Origin: Calliopum simillimum
Taxonomy: Eukaryota; Arthropoda; Insecta; Diptera; Lauxaniidae
Reading direction: 5' to 3'
Length of the DNA stretch: 64,000 nt
NCBI GenBank assembly: GCA_951812925.1
Contig: OX638368.1
Location: forward strand, 74,062,422-74,126,421
In this document: positions 12,223 to 22,865 of the stretch, piece after piece
Position numbering within the stretch: position 1 is the first letter of the stretch
Layout: each line of letters opens with the position of its first letter
The notes under the pieces: model-generated
The model's database searches: none
What the model saw: the letters and a program-made list of their open reading frames with translations, nothing else
What the model was told of the DNA's origin: nothing
Position numbers and translations under genes: made by a program

Positions 12223-13319
12223 GTGGGGTGAAGTGGGAAACTTTCAAAAACTCATTTAAACTAACACAAATGTTGGAACAAAGTTCTAATATCTTTATTG
12301 TGAGTCCAAAAAGGTTCAAGGAACACACCCATAGGAGTAAACATGAAAAAAAAAAAAAAAATGAAAAAAATGTGTTTAAAAATTGGTCAAATTATAGCTT
12401 ATTCGCCGTTCTCTGATGAAACATCCAAGTCCGAGTCACAGTGTTTGCAATAAAAGAAGATTGTAGTGAGATTTACGCATTTCAGGTAAAATGGGCGTTG
12501 ACAATACTTTCTATTACATTTGATGATATTGTGTCTGAACATGATTACGATATTCATCAGATCTAGTACTTCTTTGTTTCTTCTTTGACGCTTTCTTTGC
12601 TGGTGGTGCTTTTTTTTGCTCCTGGTACTCTATTTATTTTTGTGATTCGTTTCCCTCTTCTTCCGTTTATTTGCTAAACGTTTCTCAGCTGCTTTTTCAA
12701 CTCGCTTAGCTTTTCCGGAGTTGGCGTTTTTCATGACTTTTCGACCTCTACTAGATTTCTGTCTTGCTTGGCCAATTTTTAATGGACCAGCTGTGTTCAA
12801 ATTGCCATACGAGCTTGATCTTGAAGTTGTGGCGACTTTTTTAAACGAACCAGTCGGAGTTTCCTTGTCCAACACTTATTTCGATCATGAAATAGTATAA
12901 TACGTTGACAAGTGGGGACGAGCAATCGTGAAATAACATTTTCTACTTTACCCCATATAAAACTTCCCCCTTTACCCCGACACCACATTTTGCAAAAAAT
13001 GTAAGCGTCATCCTTTCACTCTATGAATTACACGGATTCCTTTTGGGTTATCAAAGTTAAGACTGCAAAGAATATTTTAGTGTACTTACAATCGGTTCAT
13101 CTCCAAATACAGTAAAAATATCGATGTGTAAAAATTTGAAAATTAAATTTCAAAATCACTTAAACCCTTTACATGATTCCAGGGAGCACAAAAAAACGTC
13201 TGCACGTGTCGCTATACCATAAAGATTTGCTTACGGTCATAACAAGTGCATGTCAGAAGCGCATGGCAGCTATACTTTACTAGATTGTCCGGAAATGGGC
13301 ATTTCCCACTTTACCCCAC
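12223..13319 (-). mobile_element. Pogo-like element relic P1
   Basis: The left end gtggggtgaagtgggaaa is matched in inverse at 13302-13319 (tttcccactttaccccac). A related motif (ctttaccccgacaccac) occurs near 12973-12990 and could be an alternative end. Terminal repeats of the GGGGTAAAGTGGG type are common among pogo-like elements of insects (family knowledge). It contains a decayed transposase tail. Confidence 0.55.
12399..12960 (-). pseudogene. Pogo-like transposase C-terminal relic
   Basis: A very basic frame at 12630-12875 contains RGRKVMKNANSGKAKRVEKA and similar Lys/Arg-rich sequence, like the linker after the DDE domain of pogo/Tigger enzymes. Past its stop another frame reads LKCVNLTTI then YCKHCDSDLDVSSENGE and a stop at 12399-12401. 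That resembles the last half of a PHD-like finger found at the C-end of many insect pogo-like transposases. The catalytic core is absent. The assignment rests on pattern only and could be wrong. Confidence 0.45.
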
Positions 13320-13563
13320 ACATGTTGAAAATACTTTTGTGACTTTATAAAAAAATAAAAAATTAATAAATCATTTCTTTACTTCTAAGCGAATAGAACA
13401 TGATTATAATTTTTTTATGCAGTTAAAGTTCCATTGACTCGAAGTTTATAAAAGGAATAACACTTTTCTTAGTAAGAAACGGCTAAAAGTTGAGTATAGT
13501 TCAAATTTTTGAATATTTTTTGTATACAAAATACTTTTATTATTCACTGTAAATAGTTATGTA
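13320..13563. other. No gene recognised
   Basis: AT-rich sequence with no supported frame or repeat boundary. Confidence 0.4.
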
Positions 13564-14182
13564 GGGAAGATGTGTGTACCTTGGTCCGAGTGTCGGTTGC
13601 CACTCAACAGTTGCACGTGTACGATAATGTTCTTCTATGGAATTTTCCACTCATACCGGTGACTCATATTAGTTGACTTCAGACCGTCAAGCTGTATGTG
13701 TATAAAAAGCGACGGAAAAAGTGTTTTTTGTGTGTAAAAATTTGTTTTTGGAGTTAACTACGAAATGTTTTTTGACAAACTTACTTGAAATATTTCAGTT
13801 TTACAACATCAGGATGAAAGTTTAGTTATTGTTTTGAGCTTTTAGTGTGTTTTAGATTTATTTTCATTAATATATGTTATGGGTGTTGACAGTTTTTTAA
13901 AACATGCTGTCTGTGTGTACCTTGGACCTATGCTTATTGACCAGGAAGCCTTTTTCGACAGGCAACCAGGAAGCCATAATCGCCTCTCAATATAATATTA
14001 TTATTATTATTTACGTGATTAATGTTTCTATTTGCAACCATTTTTGTTTAATTAATTGTTTTTTACTAAATGCACATTTTTGTGTTATAATTTTTGTTTA
14101 TGATAAATTTATTTTTTTATTGAAAAAAATTTTACTTATGATTACATAATAAATAGTTCTTTCATATTTTATTACCTAAATA

Positions 14183-15486
14183 CAGGGTGGCTGATTCGAA
14201 GTGTTACCAATTCAAAAGACCATATTTTTAGTTTCCATGCACAGATTTTATTGATCAAACGCTATAATTGTTAAGAAATGTTCAAATTTTAAGAATCTAC
14301 TTGAGATTTTCGATATGGCCGCCTTTAGCCTTAACTATGGCCCGTAGACGGTCGAAGGACGAGTCGTATGCTGCACGAATTTGATTTTGTGGAAGTTTGC
14401 GCCATTCTCGTTGAAGGGCCACTTTTAGCGTATCAACGCTCTGGTATTTTTTAGTCAAGACCTTCCTGCCCAACATACCCCAGATTGAGAAATCCAGCGG
14501 ATTCGCTTCAGGCGAATTTGAGAGCCATTGTTGAGCAGAAATGAAGCTAGGAACGTTTTTTTCTAACCATTCTTGATTCACACGAGCTTTGTGTGACGGT
14601 GCCGAGTCTTGTTGGAATGTCCATGGCTTGCGACCGATATGTTTGCGTGCCCACGGTAGTAAAGCACCCTCCAACACTGATTCACGATACACCTGGGCGT
14701 TTACTTTGACGCCAGCGGCCAAAAAAACGAGTGGTGAGCGCCCATCAGCAGTCACTGCAGCCCAAACCATCACACGCGGTGGTGCCTGCGTCCTGGTGGC
14801 CAAACGAACATTCATTGACCTCTCTGTCAAGTAAACCCGATCATTTTGTTTGTTTACATATTGCTGGATACAGTAATTTTTCTCATCAGAGAAGACAATT
14901 TGTGACAGATTTCCGGCGGCGTGCAAGCGCAACAACTCCTTGGCTCTATCGAGCCTAACTTTTTTTTGAGCAGGAGTGAGATCATGCGCCTTTTGGAACT
15001 TGAGGGCCTTCAGTCCGAGCTTGTTTGACAATATGTGTTGCATTCGTTCACGCGACATTTTCAGCTCGGCAGCCATTTGTCTGCCACTGCGTCTCGGATT
15101 TCGCTCAATTCCGGCCTTCACCTTTCGGACCATTTCTGGTGATGTTGCAGTTATTTTCCGACCACCACCATGTCGTTTGGCAACGCTGCCGGTACCATTG
15201 TAACGTGTTATGGTCCGATACACAAACATTTTATTAACTTTTAAATGTTTCAGCTCACGAACAATTGCTAGTTCCGATTTTCCAGCCAAATAAAGAGCAA
15301 TCACACTATTACGTTTGAATTCCATTCCGAAAATTTTTTATTTTCAATAAATTGACGCGCAAATGCTTTTGGTTACTTGTTGACAATAGAATGAACTAAC
15401 ATCATGCCAATTTTTAGACAGCTGTCATGTTCCATCTGTCAGATAAGTCTATCTGAAGTTGGTAACAGTTCGAATCAGCCACCCTG
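14183..15486 (-). mobile_element. Tc1/mariner-superfamily DD37D element, copy 2 (1304 bp)
   Basis: Ends cagggtggctgattcgaa and ttcgaatcagccaccctg pair over about 28 bp with one clear mismatch, flanked by TA at 14181-14182 and 15487-15488. This copy keeps the 35-bp stretch between left repeat and gene that copy 1 has lost, so it looks closer to full length. Confidence 0.93.
14297..15325 (-). CDS. DD37D transposase, uninterrupted
   Basis: A 342-residue frame nearly identical to that at 778-1815, three residues shorter within the block after VYLTERS. The catalytic triad is SDEKN, QQDSAPS and NPLDFS, again with 37 residues between the second and third Asp. Start and stop positions match those of copy 1. 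No lesion is visible. It lies inside element P4. Two open copies 13.5 kb apart suggest recent movement, but whether either is expressed cannot be read from sequence. Confidence 0.92.
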   Translation of the reverse strand: MEFKRNSVIALYLAGKSELAIVRELKHLKVNKMFVYRTITRYNGTGSVAKRHGGGRKITATSPEMVRKVKAGIERNPRRSGRQMAAELKMSRERMQHILSNKLGLKALKFQKAHDLTPAQKKVRLDRAKELLRLHAAGNLSQIVFSDEKNYCIQQYVNKQNDRVYLTERSMNVRLATRTQAPPRVMVWAAVTADGRSPLVFLAAGVKVNAQVYRESVLEGALLPWARKHIGRKPWTFQQDSAPSHKARVNQEWLEKNVPSFISAQQWLSNSPEANPLDFSIWGMLGRKVLTKKYQSVDTLKVALQREWRKLPQNQIRAAYDSSFDRLRAIVKAKGGHIENLK

Positions 15487-15811
15487 TACAATTTACACAA
15501 ATATCTCGCTTTGCGTTGTTTCGATTTGCATTTTTTCGAAGTTGCGTCGCTGCTTAATTAGTACTAATTCTCACTGTGCGTTATTAGATTTTCGAGGTTG
15601 CGTTGTTTTGGGTTCGAGTCATTAATTTTTTTTTTTTTTAAATTTTTTTAAATCTTCTTTTTTTTCTAAAAGATGGCACCACTTTTGTTTCTAATTGCGC
15701 CATGCCATTAAAACTCGGGGATTCCCTTTCCAACTGAAAATCAAAGCAATTTTGATAAAGTTTTATTTTCACTTTGTTTTGCTAATTTTAGAGTTCAGTT
15801 TCAATTATGTA
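15487..15811. other. P4 body, no gene
   Basis: Contains ctcgctttgcgttgtttcgatttgc, which recurs in part near 19078-19100 within the same element. No supported frame. Confidence 0.4.
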
Positions 15812-17583
15812 GGGGAAAGTGGGAAATCGTGGGCCATGGGGAATCGTGAGACACCGCCACCTTTTGGCAGTATGTCGAGATAAATAGTTAAATGCAACTG
15901 TAATCGTTTTCTCTTAGCCTCAACTTATTTTTCCATTGGTTGTTGACAAACGTACGCGTTTTATTTGCTTTGTACAATACTCGCCCAAAAAAAAGTATCT
16001 GCAAAACTTTTTTTGCGTGTTTGATTTCCATCATTCTTAGACGAATTGCTACGACAAAACACAGGTAAATATGTTTTTTATTATCGTTAGACCTTTGCCT
16101 TTCAACATACAAAAGTAATTGTGCATGACACTTCAACAAGTCAATTACACACCGTTGTTTTGCAAGAAGTAGCTTGTGGGGAATCGTGAGCCACTTCGTG
16201 GGCCACCCGTGTTTTGACAGTTTTCGTATCAATACACATTTGTATGTTGTGTTTATGATGTTTTGTGCAAAATGGAGGCTGTGAATCAATAAATAAAACA
16301 ATAAATACATATTTTGTATCAAATTTTCCTATTACTTTGTTAAGAGAATGGGGATCGTGCATAACCTTTCTTCTTCATTTTGTCGATTAAAATAACTTTA
16401 CTTGTCATTTCAACTAATTCAATCAAGTTTTGCATCTTAATTGTTTGATTTTTACTTAATTACGGCGGTGCACAGTGCGTTGAGCCCATACAAGCAATGG
16501 TCAAAAATAGAAGGAGTGGTTGGATATCGATGAAATTTGGTACTGTAAGTAATTTGGGGTCGCTGAGCTCAAAAATGATCTCAGATTTGTTGTAAACTTT
16601 ATAGTTTTGCTAAAAACCAGGTATTTAGGACGATTTTTTTAAGGTCCATATATAACGATGATGAAAAAGTAATGTTTAATGTTAACAAATGAAATGAACG
16701 TAGTAGAAATAATGTTTTTTGTACTTGTGAGACCATTTGTGTTCATAAAAACAAAAAAAAATTTTTTCAACATAAATTTTATATTTCATTCAAATTTTTC
16801 GTTTTAAGCATTTTGTAAAAAAAGAAAAAAAAATATTTGTAGGACGAAGTAGGAAAAGTTATTTGCAGTTCTTGATTATATAGAATTTGAACTAGTAGAT
16901 TAAGAAAAAAAACGGCACTTATTTTTATAAGATTTGTTTTTTTTTTTTTTCATCGAAATTGGTCAATTTCTAAAGTTTTTCATTTGATAACATCGTGTAT
17001 TAAAATCACTACAATATACATCAAATTATATATTTTCCAAAATTTTTTAGTTTTATTTATTTACTCAAATATTATTTATAATAAAAAACTTTACTTCGCT
17101 TAGTTTAATCAAAAGAAAAAATTTTGATAATTATTTGTTTAAGAGAACCCAAAACGAAGTTAATAAAACATGATTTTTTTTGAAAAATATCTCAACTTTG
17201 AAGTGTCACAGCGTAACCAAAACTGAGTCTTTCTCCTAAATATTTTGTTTTTATTTTGTTGATGCAATTACCTGTCGATTGATACCAATATTATTAGGTT
17301 TCGAGTCACAAAAAATTTTGATTTTTGCCCACTAGCCAACGCAGTGTGCGGTGGCCCACGATTCCCCACCATTTTTGAAAATCGCAAAAACACTAATTTT
17401 TTTCAAACCACGAAAAGTCGGAAAAAACAAAAGAATTGTTAGAAAGTGTAATAGTCAAAAGTTACCTAACTTCATGTAGAATAACATATCATATTACAAT
17501 ATGCAACATTTTTTATTTTTTTTGAAGATATTTAACAAAATATAAACGTGGCCCACGATTCCCCACGATTCCCCACCTTCCCC
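15812..17583. mobile_element. Pogo-like non-autonomous element P2
   Basis: The left end ggggaaagtgggaaatcgtg is matched in inverse by cacgattccccaccttcccc at the right, with TA at 15810-15811 and 17584-17585. Internal copies of gtggggaatcgtgagccac occur near 16178. The 144-residue minus frame at 15888-16322 has no recognisable domain and is probably chance. A Transib-like element is nested at 16471-17348. Confidence 0.75.
16471..17348. mobile_element. Transib-like non-autonomous element (878 bp)
   Basis: The left end starts CACAGTGCGTTG and the right end, read inward, starts CACACTGCGTTG. The 5-bp cggtg lies directly outside both ends (16466-16470 and 17349-17353). A CAC-x-x-TG terminus plus a 5-bp GC-rich duplication is the established Transib signature; the termini also resemble the RAG recombination heptamer. 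No transposase is encoded. It is nested in P2. Confidence 0.7.
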
Positions 17584-17676
17584 TAGTGTATTGTACTTTT
17601 TGTAACGTTTCAATTATGTAGTGTGATGTGATTTTTAAAAAAAGAGAATAATAAATTTTTATAAAATTTTATATTA

Positions 17677-18963
17677 TTGGGTGTACAACTTAAAAACCGG
17701 AATTTGACAGTGGATGTCCGTACTAACAAATATCGTGAAAGCTCGAACTTTATATATATGTCATTTTGAAGGTACATTTGACAGCTGTCAAAATCAGTCA
17801 ACAAAACAATTTTATCTTGTGTGCATCATTATTATTTTTCACGATGAATAACTTCGAAAATTCGAGAAAAAGACAGCATTTGCGGGAGGTTCTGTTGGGT
17901 AATTTTTTTGCAAAGAAAACTGCTGCGGAAAGTCATAGTTTGCTTGTAGAAGTTTATGGCGACGATGCTTTAGGAAAAACACAGTGTTTTGAATGGTTTA
18001 AACGCTTCAAAAGTGCCGATTTTGACATCAAAGACAGAGAACGCCCAGGACAGCCAAAAAAGTATGAAGACGAAGAATTAGAGAAGCTACTCGATGAGGA
18101 TTCGTGTCAAACACAAGACGAGCTTGCCAAATCGTTGGGAGTGACTCAGCAAGCCATTTCGAAACGTTTGAAAGCCGCCGGATACATTCATAAGCAAGGT
18201 AATTGGGTCCCCTATGAGTTGAAGCCGAGAGACGTTGAACGGCGCTTCTGTATGTCTGAAATGCTGCTTGAGCGCCATAAAAACAAATCATTTTTGCATC
18301 GGATTGTGACTGGGGATGAAAAATGGATCCATTATGACAATCCCAAGCGCAAAAAGTCACACGTGAAACCCGGCCAACCAGCCAAATCAACCTCGAAGCC
18401 AAATATCCATGGCACCAAGGTTATGCTGTGTATTAGGTGGGATCAGAAGGGGCCGTTATATTATGAGTTGTTGAAATCGGGCCAGACAATCACAGGTGAC
18501 CTGTACCGAACACAATTAATACGTTTGAAGCGTGCCATCATCGAAAAACGCCCGGAAAATGCGACCAGACACGAAGCAATAATTTTTCATCATGACAACG
18601 CTCGGCCGCATGTTGCAAGACCCGTGAAAAACTATTTGGAAAATAGTGGATGGGAAGTTTTGGCTCACCCGCCTTATAGTCCGGACCTTGCTCCGTCTGA
18701 CTTTCATTTATTTCGCTCGATGCAAAACGTCCTCACCGGAATACGCTTCACATCAGAGCAAGGCATCCGAAATTGGATAGATTCATTTTTGGCCGCCAAG
18801 CCAACGCAATTTTTTTGGGATGGAATTCATAAATTGCCTGAAAGATGGGGAAATGTTGTAGCTTCCAATGGACAATACTTTGAATAAAATATATTGTAAC
18901 ATTTTTCCACAATAAAGCATGAAATTTCGCTAAAAAATTCCGGTTTTTAAGTTGTACACCCAA
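17677..18963 (+). mobile_element. mariner element, apparently intact (1287 bp)
   Basis: The ends ttgggtgtacaacttaaaaa and tttttaagttgtacacccaa are perfect inverted repeats, and pairing continues into accggaattt. TA flanks at 17675-17676 and 18964-18965. Length equals the canonical mariner size. It sits inside P4. Confidence 0.95.
17844..18887 (+). CDS. mariner DD34D transposase, intact
   Basis: A 347-residue protein from MNNFENSRKRQHLREVLL; the upstream in-frame Met at 17766 gives a leader unlike the family, so 17844 is preferred. Domain order: paired-type DNA-binding region (about 1-110), the WVPYEL linker motif, then the DDE domain with TGDEKWIHYDN, HHDNARPHVA and YSPDLAPSDFHLF. There are exactly 34 residues between the second and third Asp. 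No stop or frameshift. Cuts and pastes its element at TA sites in the nucleus. The termini resemble the mellifera/mauritiana group more than irritans, but subfamily is tentative. Confidence 0.95.
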   Translation: MNNFENSRKRQHLREVLLGNFFAKKTAAESHSLLVEVYGDDALGKTQCFEWFKRFKSADFDIKDRERPGQPKKYEDEELEKLLDEDSCQTQDELAKSLGVTQQAISKRLKAAGYIHKQGNWVPYELKPRDVERRFCMSEMLLERHKNKSFLHRIVTGDEKWIHYDNPKRKKSHVKPGQPAKSTSKPNIHGTKVMLCIRWDQKGPLYYELLKSGQTITGDLYRTQLIRLKRAIIEKRPENATRHEAIIFHHDNARPHVARPVKNYLENSGWEVLAHPPYSPDLAPSDFHLFRSMQNVLTGIRFTSEQGIRNWIDSFLAAKPTQFFWDGIHKLPERWGNVVASNGQYFE

Positions 18964-19396
18964 TATTTATGTTTTAAATGTTTACTTTGTTCAATTTTCT
19001 TTTTAAAAAGTAGTATTTTCGTAACCCTGGAACCTATCTTCGATCTTTACATGGTTTGCTATAGAAAATCTTAATTCGCTTTGCGTTGTTTCAATTTGCG
19101 TCGTGTTTTTTTGGAACGTAACCCCGACGCAAAGTGAGGTATTGGTGCATTCTCTTTCATTTTTAATAGTCCAAGGTACACTTGCATGGTGTACCTTGGA
19201 CCGTTTGAGATTGCAACGGAAAAAGTAATATTTCTACTCAATGGTAAGACATAAAAATATCATTGTCACGTCATTTGATGCTGCAAGCATTGTAGAAATA
19301 TAACTTAATCAAAAAAAACTAAAGAAACTTTCTTGGAAAATCCAGCACATGGAAAAAACTGAAAAGCGGATCAAGGAACACACATCTCCCCTACTA

Positions 19397-20672
19397 AGGA
19401 GTGAGATTGAAAAAATCTTAACACACATTTTACCTAATAATTTTTTTTGGGTGTAAAATTTAAAAATTTCTTTGATCTTATTATCTTTGAAAAATCTGTC
19501 AGTAATTATTTTTAATGACAAACATGTTGATTTGTTGTGAGTTTGATCAAAATGAGTGAAGAAAAAGAAGTACGTCTTAAAATTATTAAAAATTTTCAAA
19601 AAAGTCCAAATTGGTCCTACAAAAAATTGGCCACAGAATTGAAGGTCAGCCGTCAAACTGTTTCCAATGTTATTAAACAGTTTCAGGAAAATTTGACCAT
19701 CGATAGGAAACCTGGTTCAGGAAGAAAACAAGGACCACATGATATTGGGAAAGCCAAGAAAATTTAAAGCATATTGAAAAGATCTCCAAACAAATCCGCT
19801 AGAAAAGCTGCCCGGTTAGCCCAGTGCTCTGACTATTTGGTGCGAACAGTTAAAACCAATGCAGGTTTGAAAACATACAAAGTCCAAAAAGTTCCAGACA
19901 GGAATGCGAAAAGTAGGGCTCGGAAATTAAAATCGAATTTCACACAAAAATATTCATGTTGTATAATGGACGAAGAAACTGGCAGATTTTACGCAGCTTC
20001 CGGGTCAAAATTTTTGTGTTGCTTGAGGAAATGTCGAAGAACAATTTAGAATCCAAAAGCAGACAAAATTTCCTAAAAAATTCCTGGTATGGCAAGCTAT
20101 ATGCAGTTGCGGCAAAAGAAGAAAGTCATTTGTTACAGTGGGCTCTATAAATACCGAAATATACATCAAACAATGTTTGAAAAAAAAACTTCTTCTTTTC
20201 ATAAGAGAGCACAATGTGTCCACATATTTTTGGCCCGATTTGGCATCATGTCACTAAGGCAAGAAAGCTCTGAAGTGATAGCAAAGTAATGATATAGTTT
20301 TTGTACCAAGAGAGGCTAATGTTCCAAATAGTCCGGAGCTAAGACCAGTGGAGAGATATTGGGCTCTTGTGAAAAGAATATTAAAGAACACAAAAAAGGT
20401 GTCTCAAAATATCGAAAATTTTAAAAGGAGAGGAGCAAACTGTTCCAAAAAGGTGTCTGAAACAACTATCAAATCTGTAATGGAAGGCTTACAAAAAACG
20501 TCCAGGAGTTCATCAATAGTGGTTAGAACTATAAAATTTATATTTTTCTGTAATTTGTAAGATATTATCAATTAAATGAAAAAAAAATCAAAACTCTGAG
20601 ATCAACCGTTCAAAAATTATTGAATTTTATATATGTTAAGATTTTTTCGATCTCACAATGAGTCAACACCTA
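19397..20672 (+). mobile_element. ITmD37E-type element, decayed
   Basis: Inverted repeats gagattgaaaaaatcttaac (19403 onward) and its counterpart at about 20634-20662 bracket a DD37E transposase relic. TA lies at 19395-19396; the right boundary near 20672 is approximate because the left terminus looks shortened. It abuts the right end of P4. Confidence 0.75.
19552..20560 (+). pseudogene. DD37E transposase pseudogene
   Basis: The start at 19552 gives MSEEKEVRLKIIKNFQKSPN with a helix-turn-helix region (LATELKVSRQTVSNVIKQF) and a basic GSGRK linker. A stop follows at about 19765 and the sequence then continues through several frames. Late motifs are clear: FWPDLASCH holds the second catalytic Asp and NSPELRPVERYWALVK holds the Glu, with 37 codons between them, which is the ITmD37E spacing known from mosquitoes and other Diptera. 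Stops occur directly after LASCH and further on. It is non-functional. Confidence 0.85.
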
Positions 20673-21355
20673 CAAAAGATTTTTACTTTTTGAAAGTGTG
20701 TATAAAAAAGAAACAAAAACAAATTTTAATATTAGCTACCATCAAAGCAAGTGTCAAATGGCATTTGTGGTTGGAGCTTACTGTTCCATGTTTTTAAGTA
20801 AAAAGCAAGGCAAAAGCATAGAAAAACCAAAAAATTGGAAGGCGGGTTTTCGTTACTAGTTTTATCCATAACAATATCGTCTCTTCAGCCAAATTTGATC
20901 TCAACCGAAGAAAAGGAAAAACACGCTTTATTTAGCCTTTTGCATAGATTAGACGAGAATCACAGCAAAAATTAAATGCAGCACTTTGCATGTTTAAAAA
21001 TTAAATAAAAATTATACTAGTTTACAGCCAAAATGTAAAAGAAACGCCACTGAAGCACTTTCGTCCCCTCAAAATTTTTTAGTCAAAATAAAAATCGAAA
21101 ATTCACTCAATAAATACGCAAAAATAGAAAAAAATTAGGTAAAAATTGTATCTAACTTACTTGGAATACATAAATCTTATCTTTGGGCAGATACTAAGAT
21201 TTATATGAAGAAAATCTATGGATAAATACTAGAGTAATAACCAATTACTTGAAGCTACTAAAATTAAAATTTTACTCTATTTGTGTATTTTTCTCTTGCA
21301 TGCGAGGGGCCTAACAAAAGTTCGCTTAGTTGAATTGAAAAAACTGAATAAAAAA
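20673..21355. other. No gene recognised
   Basis: AT-rich sequence, no supported frame, no clear repeat partner inside the window. Confidence 0.5.
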
Positions 21356-21359
21356 TTTT

Positions 21360-22020
21360 TTAAATTTATAACTTTATTCTTCATCGATAAATCCATCTTG
21401 AAAAACAGTTTTCAAAATCGGCTTTTTGCAGTTTTACAATTTCATCATTAACCACATTTATTATCTCCTCATTGCTGTTAAAGACTCTTCCTCTCAAATT
21501 TTTTTTTTTTTTTTTTTTGAAACAACCAGAAGTCACAAGGCGCTAGATCTGCTGGACAAATTTCTTCGATGCCTGAAAGCGCAATAAAATCGGTATTTTT
21601 TTCAGCAGTGTGCACTGGAGCATTATCGTGATGTAGAAAGTAGCGGCGTAGCTCCTTTTTTGGCGTTTTCCCAATAAATTTTGGAAAACTTTTGGTGAGC
21701 AGGTTTCTGTATACTACTAAGCAGTAACCGTCTGACCTTTTTCCAAAGGCATAGCAGCCACAACTTTCTCTCTGGTGAAGTAAATTGACATCATTACTTT
21801 TGTTGCTTTGCTTTAACAGGTGGATTTGCGACTTCTGGGCTCCATACCATGGATTGTTGCTTAGTTTTAGGGTTGTACCATGCTTCATCACCTGTTACTC
21901 TCCGTTTTTGAATTTTTCAAGAAAATACTTAGCACACGTGCCTTTTTTTGAGCATCACTTAAAATTCTAGGAACCCATCGTGCAGATTTCTTCGTGAATC
22001 CAAGATAATTTTTATACCAT
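21360..22020 (-). pseudogene. mariner-family transposase relic
   Basis: On the minus strand, sequence near 21995-21900 reads RWVPRILSDAQKKARV, the WVPxxL linker of mariner enzymes. The first catalytic motif appears as GDEAWYNP (about 21880). The frame 21478-21891 contains LLHQRESCGCYAFGK, HHDNAPVHTAEK (second Asp) and DLAPCDFWLF (third Asp). Only 30 residues separate the last two Asp because about four residues of the HPPYSPD block are missing. A poly-A insertion follows DFWLF. The N-terminal domain and ends are not recognised. Confidence 0.8.
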
Positions 22021-22021
22021 C

Positions 22022-22085
22022 CACCTAGGGTATATTCACTTTCTCCTACCGTTTGTAACGCAGAGAAGGAGGCGTGGCAGATATG
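22022..22085 (+). mobile_element. Fragment of Helitron-like family X (5' end)
   Basis: The block ccacctagggtatattcact through gaaggaggcgtggcagatat matches the 5' end of family X (see 34807-35701). Confidence 0.65.
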
Positions 22086-22113
22086 TATGTATGTGTGTAT
22101 TCTCTTTTAACTC

Positions 22114-22280
22114 CTAGGTGGAGCATAGGGCCAATATGAAACATCTCCATTCGTCGCGATCCCTTGCGATAACTTTGATCTCTTGCCACGACTTTCCCGA
22201 TTCTTGGAGTTCCTTTTCCAGCGACCTTTTCCAGTTGGTTTTGGGTCTACCACGTGCTCTACTGCCTTGTGGATTTCACT
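22114..22280 (-). pseudogene. Non-LTR retrotransposon C-terminal tail
   Basis: The minus strand reads SRARGRPKTNWKRSLEKELQ, then SWQEIKVIARDRDEWRCFI, LALCST and a stop at 22114-22116. This RGRPK...W...EIK...DR..WR...LCS pattern is the common last segment of reverse transcriptase ORFs in several LINE groups of animals. An in-frame stop lies just upstream. The clade cannot be decided from the tail alone. Confidence 0.65.
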
Positions 22281-22389
22281 CAAGAGCCTGGCGACAAACT
22301 TCGCTATGTGAGTGTGACCAATTCATCGCCAAAAACACAAAAAGTTTTCAAACTTGCAATTTTTCAATTATAATTAATTTAGTGGAATA

Positions 22390-22780
22390 AATATAATTAT
22401 AATTACAACAAAAATAGTCGAATGAGTCTTTGTGGCGAAAGACGAAACATATGTCACTATAGCCGTGTTTTTAATCCGTTCCTTGATTTGTCATAATTAT
22501 TTGTTAGAAAATGCATTGATAGATTTATATGTAAATCGATCTTTGCAAATATATGACTAAAAGTTCAATTAAAAAATCAATTTTCAATATATAAATGTCA
22601 TTAAGTAACACACTTAAAAATTCTTAAAGTTATTTGGGAGAACACGCCCTGATAAGGTGGCAACACCTGCAATCGCTATTGAATCTGTTACAAAGGAACA
22701 GCTATACCAAATATCAATAAATAAAACAAACAACAATTATGATATATCAATACGTATTAACACACAAACAAAACTGGCAA
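22390..22780. other. No gene recognised
   Basis: No supported frame; the 72-residue frame at 22657 overlaps the tRNA-like segment that follows. Confidence 0.4.
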
Positions 22781-22784
22781 AAGT

Positions 22785-22865
22785 CGACTTCGCAGCCGGG
22801 CAAGGCTGGTGCAGTGGTAACGACTTCTGCTACCAACCGGGAGGTCCTATCAAACATTCAAATCG
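22785..22865 (+). other. tRNA-like segment (possible SINE head)
   Basis: Contains TGGTGCAGTGG, a perfect match to the pol III A-box consensus TGGCNNAGTGG type, followed after 25 bases by ggtcctatc, a two-mismatch B-box. Local GC content is raised. Flanking tail and target duplication were not defined. Confidence 0.3.

Larger units (their letters stand above)
13564..19391. mobile_element. TIR element P4, heavily invaded
   Basis: The left end gggaagatgtgtgtaccttg is matched in inverse at the right (caaggaacacacatctcccc, ending 19391), with TA at 13562-13563 and 19392-19393. Copies of gtgtaccttgg also occur at about 13909 and 19172-19199, the latter as a perfect 10-bp hairpin. Removing the DD37D element, the pogo-like P2 and the mariner leaves about 1.46 kb with no transposase recognised. 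The 81-residue frame at 13904 is not supported. Confidence 0.6.

Noticed and set aside
15888..16322. 144-residue minus-strand frame in P2
   Set aside because: No domain, compositionally AT-driven, ends in the non-coding arms of the element.
17766..17843. Upstream Met as mariner start
   Set aside because: Adds 26 residues not found in the family; 17844 gives the normal length.
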